Below are positions 26,176 through 36,000 of a stretch of DNA of 64,000 nt, piece by piece. The translations under genes were made by a program, and so were the position numbers. Each line of letters starts with the position of its first letter. Position 1 is the first letter of the stretch. Source of the DNA: Bradyrhizobium sp. Gha (lineage in GTDB: Bacteria > Pseudomonadota > Alphaproteobacteria > Rhizobiales > Xanthobacteraceae). The stretch covers positions 106,977-170,976 of the forward strand of contig NZ_FOQM01000012.1 in the NCBI RefSeq assembly GCF_900113735.1, written 5' to 3'. The notes beneath the pieces are model-generated. The model did not search any database, was not told where the DNA came from, and was given only the letters and a program-made list of their open reading frames with translations.

Positions 26176-26892
26176 TCAGCCGGCGACGACAGTCCCGTGG
26201 CCGGCGCCGCGCAGAATCGCGCCGATCGACCCGGGCTCCGCGATCGAAAACACGATGATAGGCAGTGACGTCTCGCGGGCAAGTGCGAAGGCGGTCGCAT
26301 CCATCACCTTGTAGCCGCCCTCGATCGCCTGGGAATGTGTCAGCCGGTCGAACCGCGTCGCGGACGGGTCCTTCTTCGGATCGGCGGAGTAGACCCCGTC
26401 GACATTGGTTGCCTTCAGCACCGCCTCGGCACCGATCTCGGCCGCGCGCAGCACGGCGGTCGTATCGGTGGTGAAGAACGGATTGCCGGTTCCACCTCCG
26501 AGCAGCAGGATCCGGCCCTCGGCCAGGTATTTGTGCGCTGCGGCGCGGGTGAACAGCTCGGAAATCTCGGGCATGACGAAGGCCGACAGCGCCCTTGCCG
26601 GTGTTCCCTTGCGCTCGATGGTGGCTTCGAGCGCGAGGCAGTTCATCATGGTGGCAAGCATGCCCATGGTGTCGCCAGTCGGACGCGACACGCCGCGCGA
26701 GGAGACCTCGACGCCGCGAAAAATGTTGCCGCCGCCGATCACGACCGCAACCTCGCATCCCAGCTGGCGGGCCGCGATCAGATCGTCAGCCACCCGGTCG
26801 ATGGTCGGCTGGTCGATGCCGAAGCCCTGCTGTCCCGCGAGATACTCGCCGGACAGCTTGATCACGACGCGACGATAGACCGGATCAGTCAT
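26176..26892 (-). CDS. pyrH: Uridylate kinase
   Basis: UMP kinase of the amino-acid kinase fold, 238 residues, producing UDP for nucleotide and UDP-sugar supply. VVIKLSGEYLAG opens the protein; VAVVIGGGNIFRG and the tail segment DATAFALARETSLPIIVF with PGSIGAILRGAGHGT are conserved. ATG at 26892 (MTDPVYRR) is used. It stands between tsf and frr as in most proteobacteria. Confidence 0.97.
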   Translation of the reverse strand: MTDPVYRRVVIKLSGEYLAGQQGFGIDQPTIDRVADDLIAARQLGCEVAVVIGGGNIFRGVEVSSRGVSRPTGDTMGMLATMMNCLALEATIERKGTPARALSAFVMPEISELFTRAAAHKYLAEGRILLLGGGTGNPFFTTDTTAVLRAAEIGAEAVLKATNVDGVYSADPKKDPSATRFDRLTHSQAIEGGYKVMDATAFALARETSLPIIVFSIAEPGSIGAILRGAGHGTVVAG

Positions 26893-26953
26893 GAGCACTT
26901 TCCTCGTCCGGGCGCCGCTTCCGGCGGCCCGCCGGAAGGAGGTGTTCCAGCGC

Positions 26954-27877
26954 CTACTTCTTGCCGCTGGCCGCTGCGACCTCGGCCGCGAAGTCCGATT
27001 CCTGCTTCTCGATGCCCTCACCGAGAGCATAGCGCACGAAGCCTGCGATCTTCACGGCGCCGCCGACCTTGCCTTCGGCTTCCTTCACCGCCTGCGCCAC
27101 CGACTTGCCGGTGTCGTGGATGAAAGCCTGCTCGAGCAGGCAGACTTCCTTGTAATAGGTCTTCAGGCCGGACTCGACGATCTTCTCGATCACGTTCTCC
27201 GGCTTGCCCTGCTGGCGATATTTGTCGGCCAGCACGTCCTTCTCGCGCTTCACGACGGCCGGATCGAGACCGGACGGATCGAGCGCGAGCGGATTGGCGG
27301 CGGCGACATGCATGGCGATCTGGCGGCCGAGGCTAGCGAGCTCGTCGGCCTTGCCGGGCGATTCCAGCGCGACGATCACGCCCATCTTGCCGGCGCCGTC
27401 GACGACCGCACCGTGGACGTAGCTCGACACCACGCCCTGGCTCACTTCAAGGGAAGCGGCGCGGCGCAGCGTCATGTTCTCGCCGATGGTGGCGATCGCG
27501 TCGTTGATCGCGGTCTCCACCGTGACGTCGCCGACCTTGGCGGCCTTGATCTTCTCGACGTCGGCACCGGCGTCGAAAGCGACCTGGGCGACCATCTTGA
27601 CCAGACCCTGGAACTGGCCGTTGCGCGCGACGAAGTCGGTCTCGGAGTTGACCTCGACCACGACACCCTTGTTGCCCTTGGTGAGCGCGCCGATGAGGCC
27701 CTCGGCCGCGACGCGGCCCGACTTCTTGGCGGCCTTCGACAGGCCCTTCTTGCGCAGCCAGTCCTGGGCCGCTTCCATGTTGCCGTCGTTTTCGGTCAGT
27801 GCGGCCTTGCAGTCCATCATGCCTGCGCCGGTGGACTCGCGCAGATCCTTGACCATCGCAGCTGTGATCGTTGCCAT
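26954..27877 (-). CDS. tsf: Elongation factor Ts
   Basis: Guanine-nucleotide exchange factor for EF-Tu, 307 residues. The N-terminal UBA-like module with MVKDLRESTGAGMMDCKAAL is followed by the core with the Asp-Phe element in VEVNSETDFVARN that contacts EF-Tu. The length is typical for alphaproteobacteria. It follows rpsB by 137 bases, and both are probably made from the rpsB promoter. Confidence 0.97.
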   Translation of the reverse strand: MATITAAMVKDLRESTGAGMMDCKAALTENDGNMEAAQDWLRKKGLSKAAKKSGRVAAEGLIGALTKGNKGVVVEVNSETDFVARNGQFQGLVKMVAQVAFDAGADVEKIKAAKVGDVTVETAINDAIATIGENMTLRRAASLEVSQGVVSSYVHGAVVDGAGKMGVIVALESPGKADELASLGRQIAMHVAAANPLALDPSGLDPAVVKREKDVLADKYRQQGKPENVIEKIVESGLKTYYKEVCLLEQAFIHDTGKSVAQAVKEAEGKVGGAVKIAGFVRYALGEGIEKQESDFAAEVAAASGKK

Positions 27878-28014
27878 TCTGGAAAATCCTTCTTGCCTGC
27901 CGGTTCGCCGCGGCGTGGCTCCAATTGCCCCCGCCGCGGTCCATCTCAGGAATTCGCGTCAACTGAATGAAATGGTGGCCGGACTTGCTCCGGCCAACCG
28001 ATCGCCCGTTTTGA

Positions 28015-29004
28015 CTATTCCGCTTCCGCGGTGAGCGCCTTGGCCTTGGCCACCCAGGCGTCCGCACGGCTCGGCAGACCGACTTCTTCGCCGATCTTGT
28101 GTGCGGTGTCGTGATCGAGCTCGGCGAGCTGCCAGTAGTGGAAGATGCCGAGGTCGTTGAACTTCTTTTCGATCGCACCCGACACGCCCGGGAGCTTCTT
28201 GAGGTCGTCGGCGGTGCCGCGCGGACCGGCAAGGCCCTGGAAACCGGCGGTCGAGGGCAGATCTTCGGCCACCGGACGGGCCGAAGCACCGATGTCGATG
28301 CCCGAATCGCCCTGGGCGCGCGAGATGCCGTCGATCGCGGCACGCGCGATCAGATCGCAATAGAGCGAGATCGCGCGACCGGCGTCGTCATTGCCCGGCA
28401 CCACATAGGTGATGCCCTTCGGATCGGAATTGGTGTCGACGATCGCAGCCACCGGGATGTTGAGCCGCTGGGCTTCCTGGATCGCGATGTCTTCCTTGTT
28501 GGTGTCGATCACGAAGATCAGGTCGGGAAGACCGCCCATGTCCTTGATGCCGCCGAGCGAGCGATCGAGCTTGTCGCGCTCGCGCTGGAGCGTCAGACGC
28601 TCCTTCTTGGTGTAGGAATTGGCTTCGCCGCCGGCCAGCACCTCGTCGAGGTGACGCAGGCGCTTGATCGAGGCCGAGATCGTCTTCCAGTTGGTCAGCG
28701 TGCCGCCGAGCCAGCGCGAATTGACGAAATATTGCGCGCAGCGCTTGGCCGCGTCCGCGACGCCGTCCTGCGCCTGGCGCTTGGTGCCGACGAACAGGAT
28801 GCGGCCGCCCTTGGCCACCGTGTCGCTGACGGCCTGGAGGGCCGCATGCAGCATCGGCACGGTCTGGGCGAGGTCGACGATGTGGATGTTGTTGCGAGCG
28901 CCGAAAATGTACGGAGCCATTTTCGGATTCCAGCGGTGAGACTGGTGACCAAAATGCACGCCAGCTTCGAGGAGCTGACGCATGGTGAAATCGGGTAGTG
29001 CCAT
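28015..29004 (-). CDS. rpsB: 30S ribosomal protein S2 with C-terminal extension
   Basis: S2, 329 residues. The core (about 1-230) starts ALPDFTMRQLLEAGVHFGHQ and contains GGRILFVGTKRQAQD and RLNIPVAAIVDTNSDP. About 90 extra residues follow, ending in DDLKKLPGVSGAIEKKFNDL and IFHYWQLAELDHDTAHKIGE, which looks like a helix-hairpin-helix domain. Such a tail is a feature of alphaproteobacterial S2 and is absent from the shorter E. coli protein. The ATG at 29004 is chosen because the S2 core begins there. Confidence 0.97.
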   Translation of the reverse strand: MALPDFTMRQLLEAGVHFGHQSHRWNPKMAPYIFGARNNIHIVDLAQTVPMLHAALQAVSDTVAKGGRILFVGTKRQAQDGVADAAKRCAQYFVNSRWLGGTLTNWKTISASIKRLRHLDEVLAGGEANSYTKKERLTLQRERDKLDRSLGGIKDMGGLPDLIFVIDTNKEDIAIQEAQRLNIPVAAIVDTNSDPKGITYVVPGNDDAGRAISLYCDLIARAAIDGISRAQGDSGIDIGASARPVAEDLPSTAGFQGLAGPRGTADDLKKLPGVSGAIEKKFNDLGIFHYWQLAELDHDTAHKIGEEVGLPSRADAWVAKAKALTAEAE

Positions 29005-29117
29005 CGTTCTAATTCTCCGGTTGGTTCCTCCGGAAGCGTGTGAGCAAAACGGAGCGTTGTCGCCCCGGCTGCCACCGGACGGCCTTGTGAGCCATGCTTC
29101 CGTGTGAGATGGCGCGC

Positions 29118-29145
29118 TATATAGCGCCATTTCGGCCAGAAGCAA
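29118..29145 (-). promoter_or_regulatory. Probable rpsB promoter
   Basis: On the minus strand TTGCTT (29145-29140) and TATATA (29123-29118) are separated by 16 bases, a good housekeeping-type pair. The -10 lies inside a near-palindrome (ATGGCGC...GCGCCAT, 29109-29130). The predicted leader to the ATG is about 105 bases. Confidence 0.55.
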
Positions 29146-29227
29146 GGAAATAAGGGCCTCCGGAAGGTGCTTTGGCACCCTCCTCCGTGCTGTCAGCCTT
29201 CAGGCACCCCACCCGGGGGCGCGATAT

Positions 29228-31843
29228 CTAGCACCTGGGCTGGTTGGGCGGGCATTTCTTCGCCGCTGGCGGCGGCGCAGTCGGCCGTGGCGGTGGGGCG
29301 GCCGGTCGCGGCGGAGGTGGGGGCGCGACCGCCATGCGCGGCGGTGGTGGCGGCGCCGGCCGGGCCACGGGCGGCGGTGGCGCGGGCCGTGCGGCTGCAA
29401 CTGGCGGGCGCGGTGGCGGGGGCGGCGCGGCCATCCGCGGCGGCGGGGGCGCTACCCGCGGCGGTGGCGGCGCCACGTGCGGCGGAGGCGGAGGCGTCGG
29501 CCTTGCGAGCGCCTGCGGGTGCGGCGGTGGCGGCGGCGTCCTTGTGACCTGCGCGGGCGGCGGCGTTGCAGGCCGCTCGCCCTGCGGCTTGATCGGCTCG
29601 TGCGCGGTGACTGGCGGCGAAGGCTGCGTCGGCTTCCCGTTGGTCACGTTGGTCGTGGTCACGCCGGGCCTCCCTGCCGGAGCCAGCTTGGCCTCGCCGG
29701 GCTTTATCGGCGCATTGGCCGTATTGGCAGGATTGGCCGTATTGGCATGCTCCTGGATGTTCGGATGCGCTCCTCCGTTAGGCGGCGCATTCGACGGCGT
29801 TGTCTGCGGTGTAAGCTTGGCGTTGGCAGGCTGCGAGCTGCTGCCAGGCTTGGTGCTTGCGCCAGAGCCGCCGACCGGGTTCCTCGAAGACGTCGACGAG
29901 GACGTGCCCGTGGCCGCCGTTCCTGCTTGCGGCGCGCCCTTGATCGCGGGCGCAGTCTGGCCGGGCACCGGCAAGGAGTGGCCGGCCGGCGCACCGGCCT
30001 TCGTATCCGCCGTGCTCGGCGCGGTCGCCGTCACCGGATTGGTCTTGCCTCCGGCTATCGGTGCGGCCGCGTTGCCGGTGACCGGCGCGCCGGGGGCTCC
30101 CGGCTTCGTCGTGGCGTTACCGGTTCCGGGCGCGCCCGCCTGACTTCCAGCAGCAGCGCTGCCGGTCTGCGTCGTGAGTTGGCTCCTGGTCTTGAAGGCT
30201 GCCGCGCCGGCCTTCGTTGTCGGATCGACCGCAACAGTCTTGGGCAGCGGAGCCTTGTTTTCCTGAATCAAGGCCGCCTTTTGCACCACGGTCGGCGGCA
30301 CAGCCGTCGTTGCCCCGACAGGCTTTCCGGATGCTGCCACGGTCGTGGTGATGGCTGGATCGCCCGCTGCCGTCGCCGGTGCCGGTGCCGGTGCTGGCTG
30401 GTTGATCACGGTGTTGATGACTGTGGTGTTGTGGATGTTGTTGACGATGATGTTGTTCGGCGGCGGCGCAACATAGGCCGGCGGATTGTAGAACGCCGGG
30501 ATCGGCACGAACACCGGCTGCGGCAGCACGAACAGGCCGACCACGGGCAACGGCGGCGGCAGCACCACGAAGTCAGGTGGCGGCGGCGGACAGAAATAGA
30601 CCGGCGGCGGCGGTGGCGGCACGAAATCGAACACGGGATCGCTGAAATACAGCACCGGACGGTCGACATAGATGATCTCCTCCGGAGGCGGCGGCGGCAC
30701 GTCATAGTCCATCATCGCGAAAGTCGGCGGCGGCTCGAGCGGCGCGGTCAGGATCGCGAGCCGGCGCCGTGCATCGCCCGCATGCGGCCCGCGCGGATAG
30801 CGGCGCAGATAGGACCAGTAGGCGTCCGGTGTATCGGCGCGATAGCTTCGCCGCCAGGTGATCGCCTCGCGGCGCGCCGCCACGATGGCCATGACGCGCT
30901 TCGCCATGGGGTCGCCGGGATAGGCTGCGAGAAAATCCTCATAGGCCGGCAGCGTGTCGCGCTCGAGCGCGGCCGCATAGGCGTCCTGGGCGCCGAGATC
31001 GCGGATCGGCTTGTTGCGGATCGCGGCGACCTGGTCGGGCGCGGCCTGCGGCGGCGGGGCGTCGGGCGCGCGATCGAAGAAGCTGAATTGCGCGGAGATC
31101 TTCTGGTCGTCCCAAGGCACTTGCGCGCCCTTGGAGGTCTCGTTGACGCGCAGGCGGACGCGGTCGAACACCTCCGGCAGCGACAGCCCGCCGGTGCGGA
31201 TCATCTCGGCCAGCGACTGCGCATAGATGCCATATGGTCCCGGCTCCTCGGGTGCCACCGTGCCGGGCGCCGCATTGAAGGCGATCAGCATGTTCGGGTC
31301 CGGCTCGACCAGCGCCAGCCCGCTTGCGATCGGCTGCTGGCCGCCTTCGACGAAGGGCTGCGCGCGCGCGGCATCGAGCACGATGATGTTGGCCTTGAGC
31401 GGAATCGCGGCAAGCTGGCGGGCATAGTCGCTGATGCGCAGCGCCTCGGTCGGAATGTCGGTGTCGCGCGTGATGTTGGAATCAACAGGGATGAAATAGT
31501 TCTCACCGGCCAGCTGCACGCCATAGCCGGACAGATAGATCATGGCGACGGTGCCGGGCCCCGAGGCCTGTGCCTTCTGGATGAAATCGTGAAGACTCTT
31601 GCGCAGCGTGTCGCCGTCGAGATCGCGGGCGCCCACCACGTCGAAGCCGGCCGCCTGCAGCGTCTGCGCGATCAGGCCGGCATCGTTGGCGGTGGTCGCC
31701 AGCGGCGACTTCGAATAGGCGCCGTTGCCGACGACGAGCGCGATCCGCTTTTCCTGCTGCTGCGCGCGCACTGGGCCGAGCGCGCCGGCAACGAGGAGGA
31801 CCGGCAGAAGGAAGCAGAGGAAGACCTTGTATGTCCCGCGCAT
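29228..31843 (-). CDS. Secreted caspase-fold protein lacking the catalytic dyad, with proline-rich tail
   Basis: 871 residues. A signal peptide ends near GPVRAQ (residue 28). Residues 30-250 follow the bacterial caspase (peptidase C14) fold, starting KRIALVVGNGAYSKSPL. The usual His motif YSGHG reads YLSGYGVQ, and the usual Cys motif LDACR reads LDAARAQPF, so both catalytic residues are replaced. A helical-repeat-like stretch (AYEDFLAAYPGDPMAKRVMA, DAYWSYLRRYPRGPHAGDA) follows, then about 450 low-complexity residues rich in Pro, Ala, Thr and Gly, ending with runs of PPPPP and a final Cys. It is probably periplasmic or surface-bound and non-proteolytic. The ATG at 31843 is chosen for the signal peptide. 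Confidence 0.85.
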   Translation of the reverse strand: MRGTYKVFLCFLLPVLLVAGALGPVRAQQQEKRIALVVGNGAYSKSPLATTANDAGLIAQTLQAAGFDVVGARDLDGDTLRKSLHDFIQKAQASGPGTVAMIYLSGYGVQLAGENYFIPVDSNITRDTDIPTEALRISDYARQLAAIPLKANIIVLDAARAQPFVEGGQQPIASGLALVEPDPNMLIAFNAAPGTVAPEEPGPYGIYAQSLAEMIRTGGLSLPEVFDRVRLRVNETSKGAQVPWDDQKISAQFSFFDRAPDAPPPQAAPDQVAAIRNKPIRDLGAQDAYAAALERDTLPAYEDFLAAYPGDPMAKRVMAIVAARREAITWRRSYRADTPDAYWSYLRRYPRGPHAGDARRRLAILTAPLEPPPTFAMMDYDVPPPPPEEIIYVDRPVLYFSDPVFDFVPPPPPPVYFCPPPPPDFVVLPPPLPVVGLFVLPQPVFVPIPAFYNPPAYVAPPPNNIIVNNIHNTTVINTVINQPAPAPAPATAAGDPAITTTVAASGKPVGATTAVPPTVVQKAALIQENKAPLPKTVAVDPTTKAGAAAFKTRSQLTTQTGSAAAGSQAGAPGTGNATTKPGAPGAPVTGNAAAPIAGGKTNPVTATAPSTADTKAGAPAGHSLPVPGQTAPAIKGAPQAGTAATGTSSSTSSRNPVGGSGASTKPGSSSQPANAKLTPQTTPSNAPPNGGAHPNIQEHANTANPANTANAPIKPGEAKLAPAGRPGVTTTNVTNGKPTQPSPPVTAHEPIKPQGERPATPPPAQVTRTPPPPPHPQALARPTPPPPPHVAPPPPRVAPPPPRMAAPPPPPRPPVAAARPAPPPPVARPAPPPPPRMAVAPPPPPRPAAPPPRPTAPPPAAKKCPPNQPRC

Positions 31844-32007
31844 GGCTTGCTTGCCCGTTATTGTTGTCGAGATATCACCACGCATGAGACGCGCGACCGG
31901 CTGAACGGCGCTTGAACGAAAGGCTCGGATTGAGGCGGCGGCATGGCGCAGCCCTGGTTCGGCGTCTCGCGTCAGCTCCTGGTAAGCATCACCGTCAGCC
32001 CTGAGCT

Positions 32008-32748
32008 TCAAGCCTGCGCAATCAGCTCCACTGTTCCCGTCCTGAGCCGGTAGATGCCGCCTGATATCTTCAGCTTGCCCTGCTCGACCGCGGCGTCGAG
32101 GATCGGGGCAGCCGATTTCAGCTTGGCGACGTTGTCGATCACATTCTGCCGGATCGCCTTGTCGAGCACCTGCCCGCCCTGCTGCATCGCGGCTTTGGCG
32201 GCCGGCGCGATTGCATCGACCAGCGAGGGAATGTGTCCCGGCGGCGGCTTGTCGTCCTTGATCGCCTTCAGCGTCGCATCGATTGCGCCGCAAGCATCAT
32301 GGCCCAGCACGAGGATCAGCGGCGTGTTGAGCACGGCGACGGCGTATTCCATGCTGGCGATAGTCTCGGCGCCGGCGAAATTGCCGGCGACCCGGCAAAC
32401 GAAGAGATCGCCGCGGCCGGTGTCGAAGGCATATTCCGGCGCGATGCGCGAGTCGGCGCAGCTCAGCACCGCCGCGAACGGATTCTGGCCGCCCGCCAGC
32501 GCCTCGCGTTCGTGCCCGAAATCATGGCGCCTCGTGACGCCCTCGACATAGCGCGCGTTGCCCTGCATCAGTCGCTTCAACGCCGCGTCGGGCGACAGCA
32601 CGTTCTGCGGTTTCGGCGGGGGCTTGTTGTCCTTGGCGAAGGCGTGGCCGGCGAAGGCCACACTCAGCGCCGAAGCGGCCAACAGCATCGCGGACCGACG
32701 TGACGGGCCCACCTGGTTGAAGCGGTCTTGAGAGCATCGGTCGCACAT
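32008..32748 (-). CDS. Periplasmic beta-class carbonic anhydrase
   Basis: Zinc enzyme that interconverts CO2 and bicarbonate; 246 residues. The zinc ligands and dyad are intact: VLSCADSRIAPE (CxDxR) and LVLGHDACGA (HxxC). An N-terminal export signal with paired arginines, PSRRSAMLLAASALSVAFAG, ends near AFAKDN, so the mature enzyme should be periplasmic, less common than cytosolic beta types. It lies 164 bases upstream of the caspase-like gene and on the same strand, without evident coupling. Confidence 0.92.
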   Translation of the reverse strand: MCDRCSQDRFNQVGPSRRSAMLLAASALSVAFAGHAFAKDNKPPPKPQNVLSPDAALKRLMQGNARYVEGVTRRHDFGHEREALAGGQNPFAAVLSCADSRIAPEYAFDTGRGDLFVCRVAGNFAGAETIASMEYAVAVLNTPLILVLGHDACGAIDATLKAIKDDKPPPGHIPSLVDAIAPAAKAAMQQGGQVLDKAIRQNVIDNVAKLKSAAPILDAAVEQGKLKISGGIYRLRTGTVELIAQA

Positions 32749-33034
32749 TGTTGGCTCCTCCGCCGTTGCAGCGACATCAGCGCAGACGCGTTTTACATCG
32801 CGGCTGCGATGGTGTCACGAACGCCGTGCCGCTGCGCCGGGTCTATTGGGCCAGCTTCAACTCGGCGATCGTCGACGCGTAACGCCGGGAGAGCCGCCGC
32901 TGCCAAGAGCAGCACCAGCCCACGCAATAGCATCACGCCCCCGAACATCATGGCCCGGAGGCATGCTAGCCGGAAACATCGTCCGGTTGCAACGGCACGA
33001 TCACGTCAACCGCGCCGCGTTCGCGACGAAACGC

Positions 33035-36000
33035 CTAGATCTGCTGCACGTCCACCACGCCGGCCACCGCCTTGATGGCGCCGGCGATCTGCGGCGAGAC
33101 CTTGAAGCGGCCGGGCAGCTTCATCTCGACCTCGGTCTCGAGGTCGAGCATCATCACGAGCGAGACCTCACCATCGCCGTTGGAGCGCGGCGCGATGGCG
33201 GGACTGCCGATCTTTGGCGCCGCGCCATTCGCGCCCGCGGCTTCCGGTCCGGCCAAACGCTTGGCGATCGAGTCGAGCGGCTTGGTGTCGCGCACGAAGA
33301 TGCGCAGGCCCTTTTGCGTCTTGGCTGCGGCATCATCCAGCGGCTCGGCATGCAGCACGCGGGCGCGGACGTCTTCACCCTGCAATTCGGCGCCGAGCTG
33401 GAGCAGCACGGCGGCGCCCGGCTCCAGCACGTCGCGATATTGCGCCAGGCCCTCGGAGAACAGCACGGCCTCGAAGTGGCCCGTGGGATCAGACAGCCCC
33501 ATGATGCCCATCTTGTTGCCGGTCTTGGTGCGGCGCTCCATGCGCGACACCACCGTGGCCGCGACCTTGCCGGCGGTGGCGCCGGTCTTCACCGCGCGCG
33601 AAAACTCCGCCCAGCTCTGCACGCGCAGCCGCTTCAGCACGGTGGCGTAATCGTCGAGCGGATGGCCCGACAGGAAGAATCCGACGGCGTCGTATTCGCG
33701 ACGAAGCTTTTCGGCCGGCAGCCACGGCTCGATCTGGGGCAGCATGATGGTCGGCGCGTCCGCCGACATGCCGAACATATCGTTCTGGCCGATGCTCTCG
33801 GCCTGATGCGCGCGCTGGCAGGCGGCCAGAATCGAGTCCGCGCCGGCGAAGACGCGGGCGCGGTTCGGCTCCAGCATGTCGAACGCGCCGGCGGCCGCAA
33901 GACTTTCGATGATGCGCTTGTTGATCGCACGCGGATTGACGCGCGCGGCGAAGTCGGCGAGCGAGGTGAACAGCCCCCGCTTGGTCCGCTCCTCGATGAT
34001 CTGCTCGATCGCCTGGATGCCGACGCCCTTCAGCGCCGCCAGCGCGTAATAGATGACTTTGTCGCCGACCTCGAAGGTCGCGCCGGAACGATTGATGTTC
34101 GGCGGCTCGACCTTGATGCCGAGGCGCTGCGCCTCGGAGCGGAATTCGGAAAGCTTGTCCGTGTTGTTGAGATCGAGCGTCATCGACGCTGCGATGAACT
34201 CCACCGGATAATGCGCCTTCATATAGGCGGTGTGGTAGGACACCAGCGCGTAAGCCGCCGCGTGGCTCTTGTTGAAGCCGTAGTCGGCGAACTTGGCGAG
34301 CAGCTCGAAGATGGTCTCGGCCTGCCCTTTCGGCACGCCGTTCTTCACCGCGCCCGCAACGAAGATGTCGCGCTGCTTGTCCATCTCGGCGCGGATCTTC
34401 TTGCCCATGGCACGGCGCAGCAGGTCGGCGTCGCCGAGCGAATAGCCCGACATCACCTGCGCGATCTGCATCACCTGTTCCTGGTAGATGATGACGCCGA
34501 AGGTCTCCTTCAGGATCGGCTCGAGCACCGGATGGAGATATTCCGGCTCCTCGTCGCCATGCTTGCGCGCGCAATAGGTCGGAATGTTCGCCATCGGGCC
34601 CGGGCGATACAGCGCCACCAGCGCGATGATGTCCTCGAAACGGTCGGGACGCATGTCGACCAGCGCGCGCCGCATGCCCTGGCTTTCAACCTGGAACACG
34701 CCGACCACCTCGCCGCGCGCCAGCATCTGGTAGCTCTCGGCATCGTCGATCGGCAGCGTCGCGAGATCGACATGGATGTTGCGCGGCTTGAGCAGCTTCA
34801 CCGCGACGTCGAGCACGGTCAGCGTCTTCAGGCCGAGGAAGTCGAACTTCACGAGACCGGCCGGCTCGACCCATTTCATGTTGAACTGGGTCACCGGCAT
34901 GTCCGACTTCGGATCGCGGTACATCGGCACGAGTTCGCTCAAGGGGCGATCGCCGATCACGATACCGGCCGCGTGAGTCGAGGCGTGGCGCGTCAGGCCT
35001 TCGAGGCGCTGCGCGATGTCGAAGGCGCGCGCCACCACGGGATCTTCGTCGCGGAACGCCTGCAGCTTCGGTTCGCTCTCGATGGCGGCCGCCAACGTCA
35101 CAGGAGCCGCCGGATTCTGCGGCACGAGCTTCGTCAGCTTGTCGACCTGCCCATAAGGCATCTGCAGCACGCGGCCGACGTCGCGCAGAACCCCGCGCGC
35201 CTGCAGCGTACCGAAGGTGATGATCTGCGCGACCTGGTCGCGGCCGTAGCGCTCCTGGACGTACTTGATCACCTCGCCGCGGCGGTCCTGGCAGAAGTCG
35301 ATGTCGAAGTCCGGCATCGAGACGCGTTCCGGATTGAGGAAGCGCTCGAACAGCAGCCCGAACTTGATCGGATCGAGGTCGGTGATGGTCAGCGCCCACG
35401 CCACCAGCGAGCCTGCGCCGGAGCCGCGGCCCGGCCCGACCGGGATGCCCTGCGACTTCGCCCATTTGATGAAGTCGGAGACGATCAGGAAGTAGCCCGC
35501 GTATTTCATGCGCATGATGACGTCGAGCTCGAACGCCAGGCGCTTGCTGTAATCCTCCTCCGTCGTGCCCTGCGACAGGCCGTGCACGCGCAGACGATTG
35601 GCGAGCCCCTCCTCCGCCTGCCGCTTCAATTCGGCCGCCTCGACCGCGGCGGCATCCGTGCTCGCAGCGGCACCAACGGTGAAGAACGGCAGGATCGGCT
35701 TGCGCGTCATCGGGCGGAATGAGCAGCGCTCGGCGATCTCCACGGTGGAGGCCAGAGCCTCCGGAATGTCGGCAAACAGCACCGCCATCTCGGCGCGCGT
35801 CTTGAAGCGGTGATCGGGCGTGAGCTGCTCGCGCTCGGTCTCCGCGATCAGCCGGCCGCCTGCGATGCAGAGCAGCGCATCATGCGCCTCGTAGTCGTCG
35901 GTCGTCGCGAAATACGGCTCGTTGGTCGCGACCAGCGGCAGACCTTTCGAATAGGCGATATCGATCAGCCCGCCCTCGACCCGCCGTTCCTTGTCGATGT

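Noticed and set aside
29477..31915. Arg-rich plus-strand frame opposite the caspase-like gene
   Set aside because: It results from the proline-rich repeats read in antisense; low-complexity and without a ribosome site.
32793..32951. 52-codon minus-strand frame between the carbonic anhydrase and dnaE with a hydrophobic start
   Set aside because: It could be a small secreted peptide, but there is no ribosome site and the second half looks random; not enough to call.
32846..35722. Long plus-strand open frame of about 950 codons opposite dnaE
   Set aside because: It is antisense to a complete DnaE, has Arg/His/Asp-rich composition typical of GC-rich shadow frames, and shows no family resemblance.
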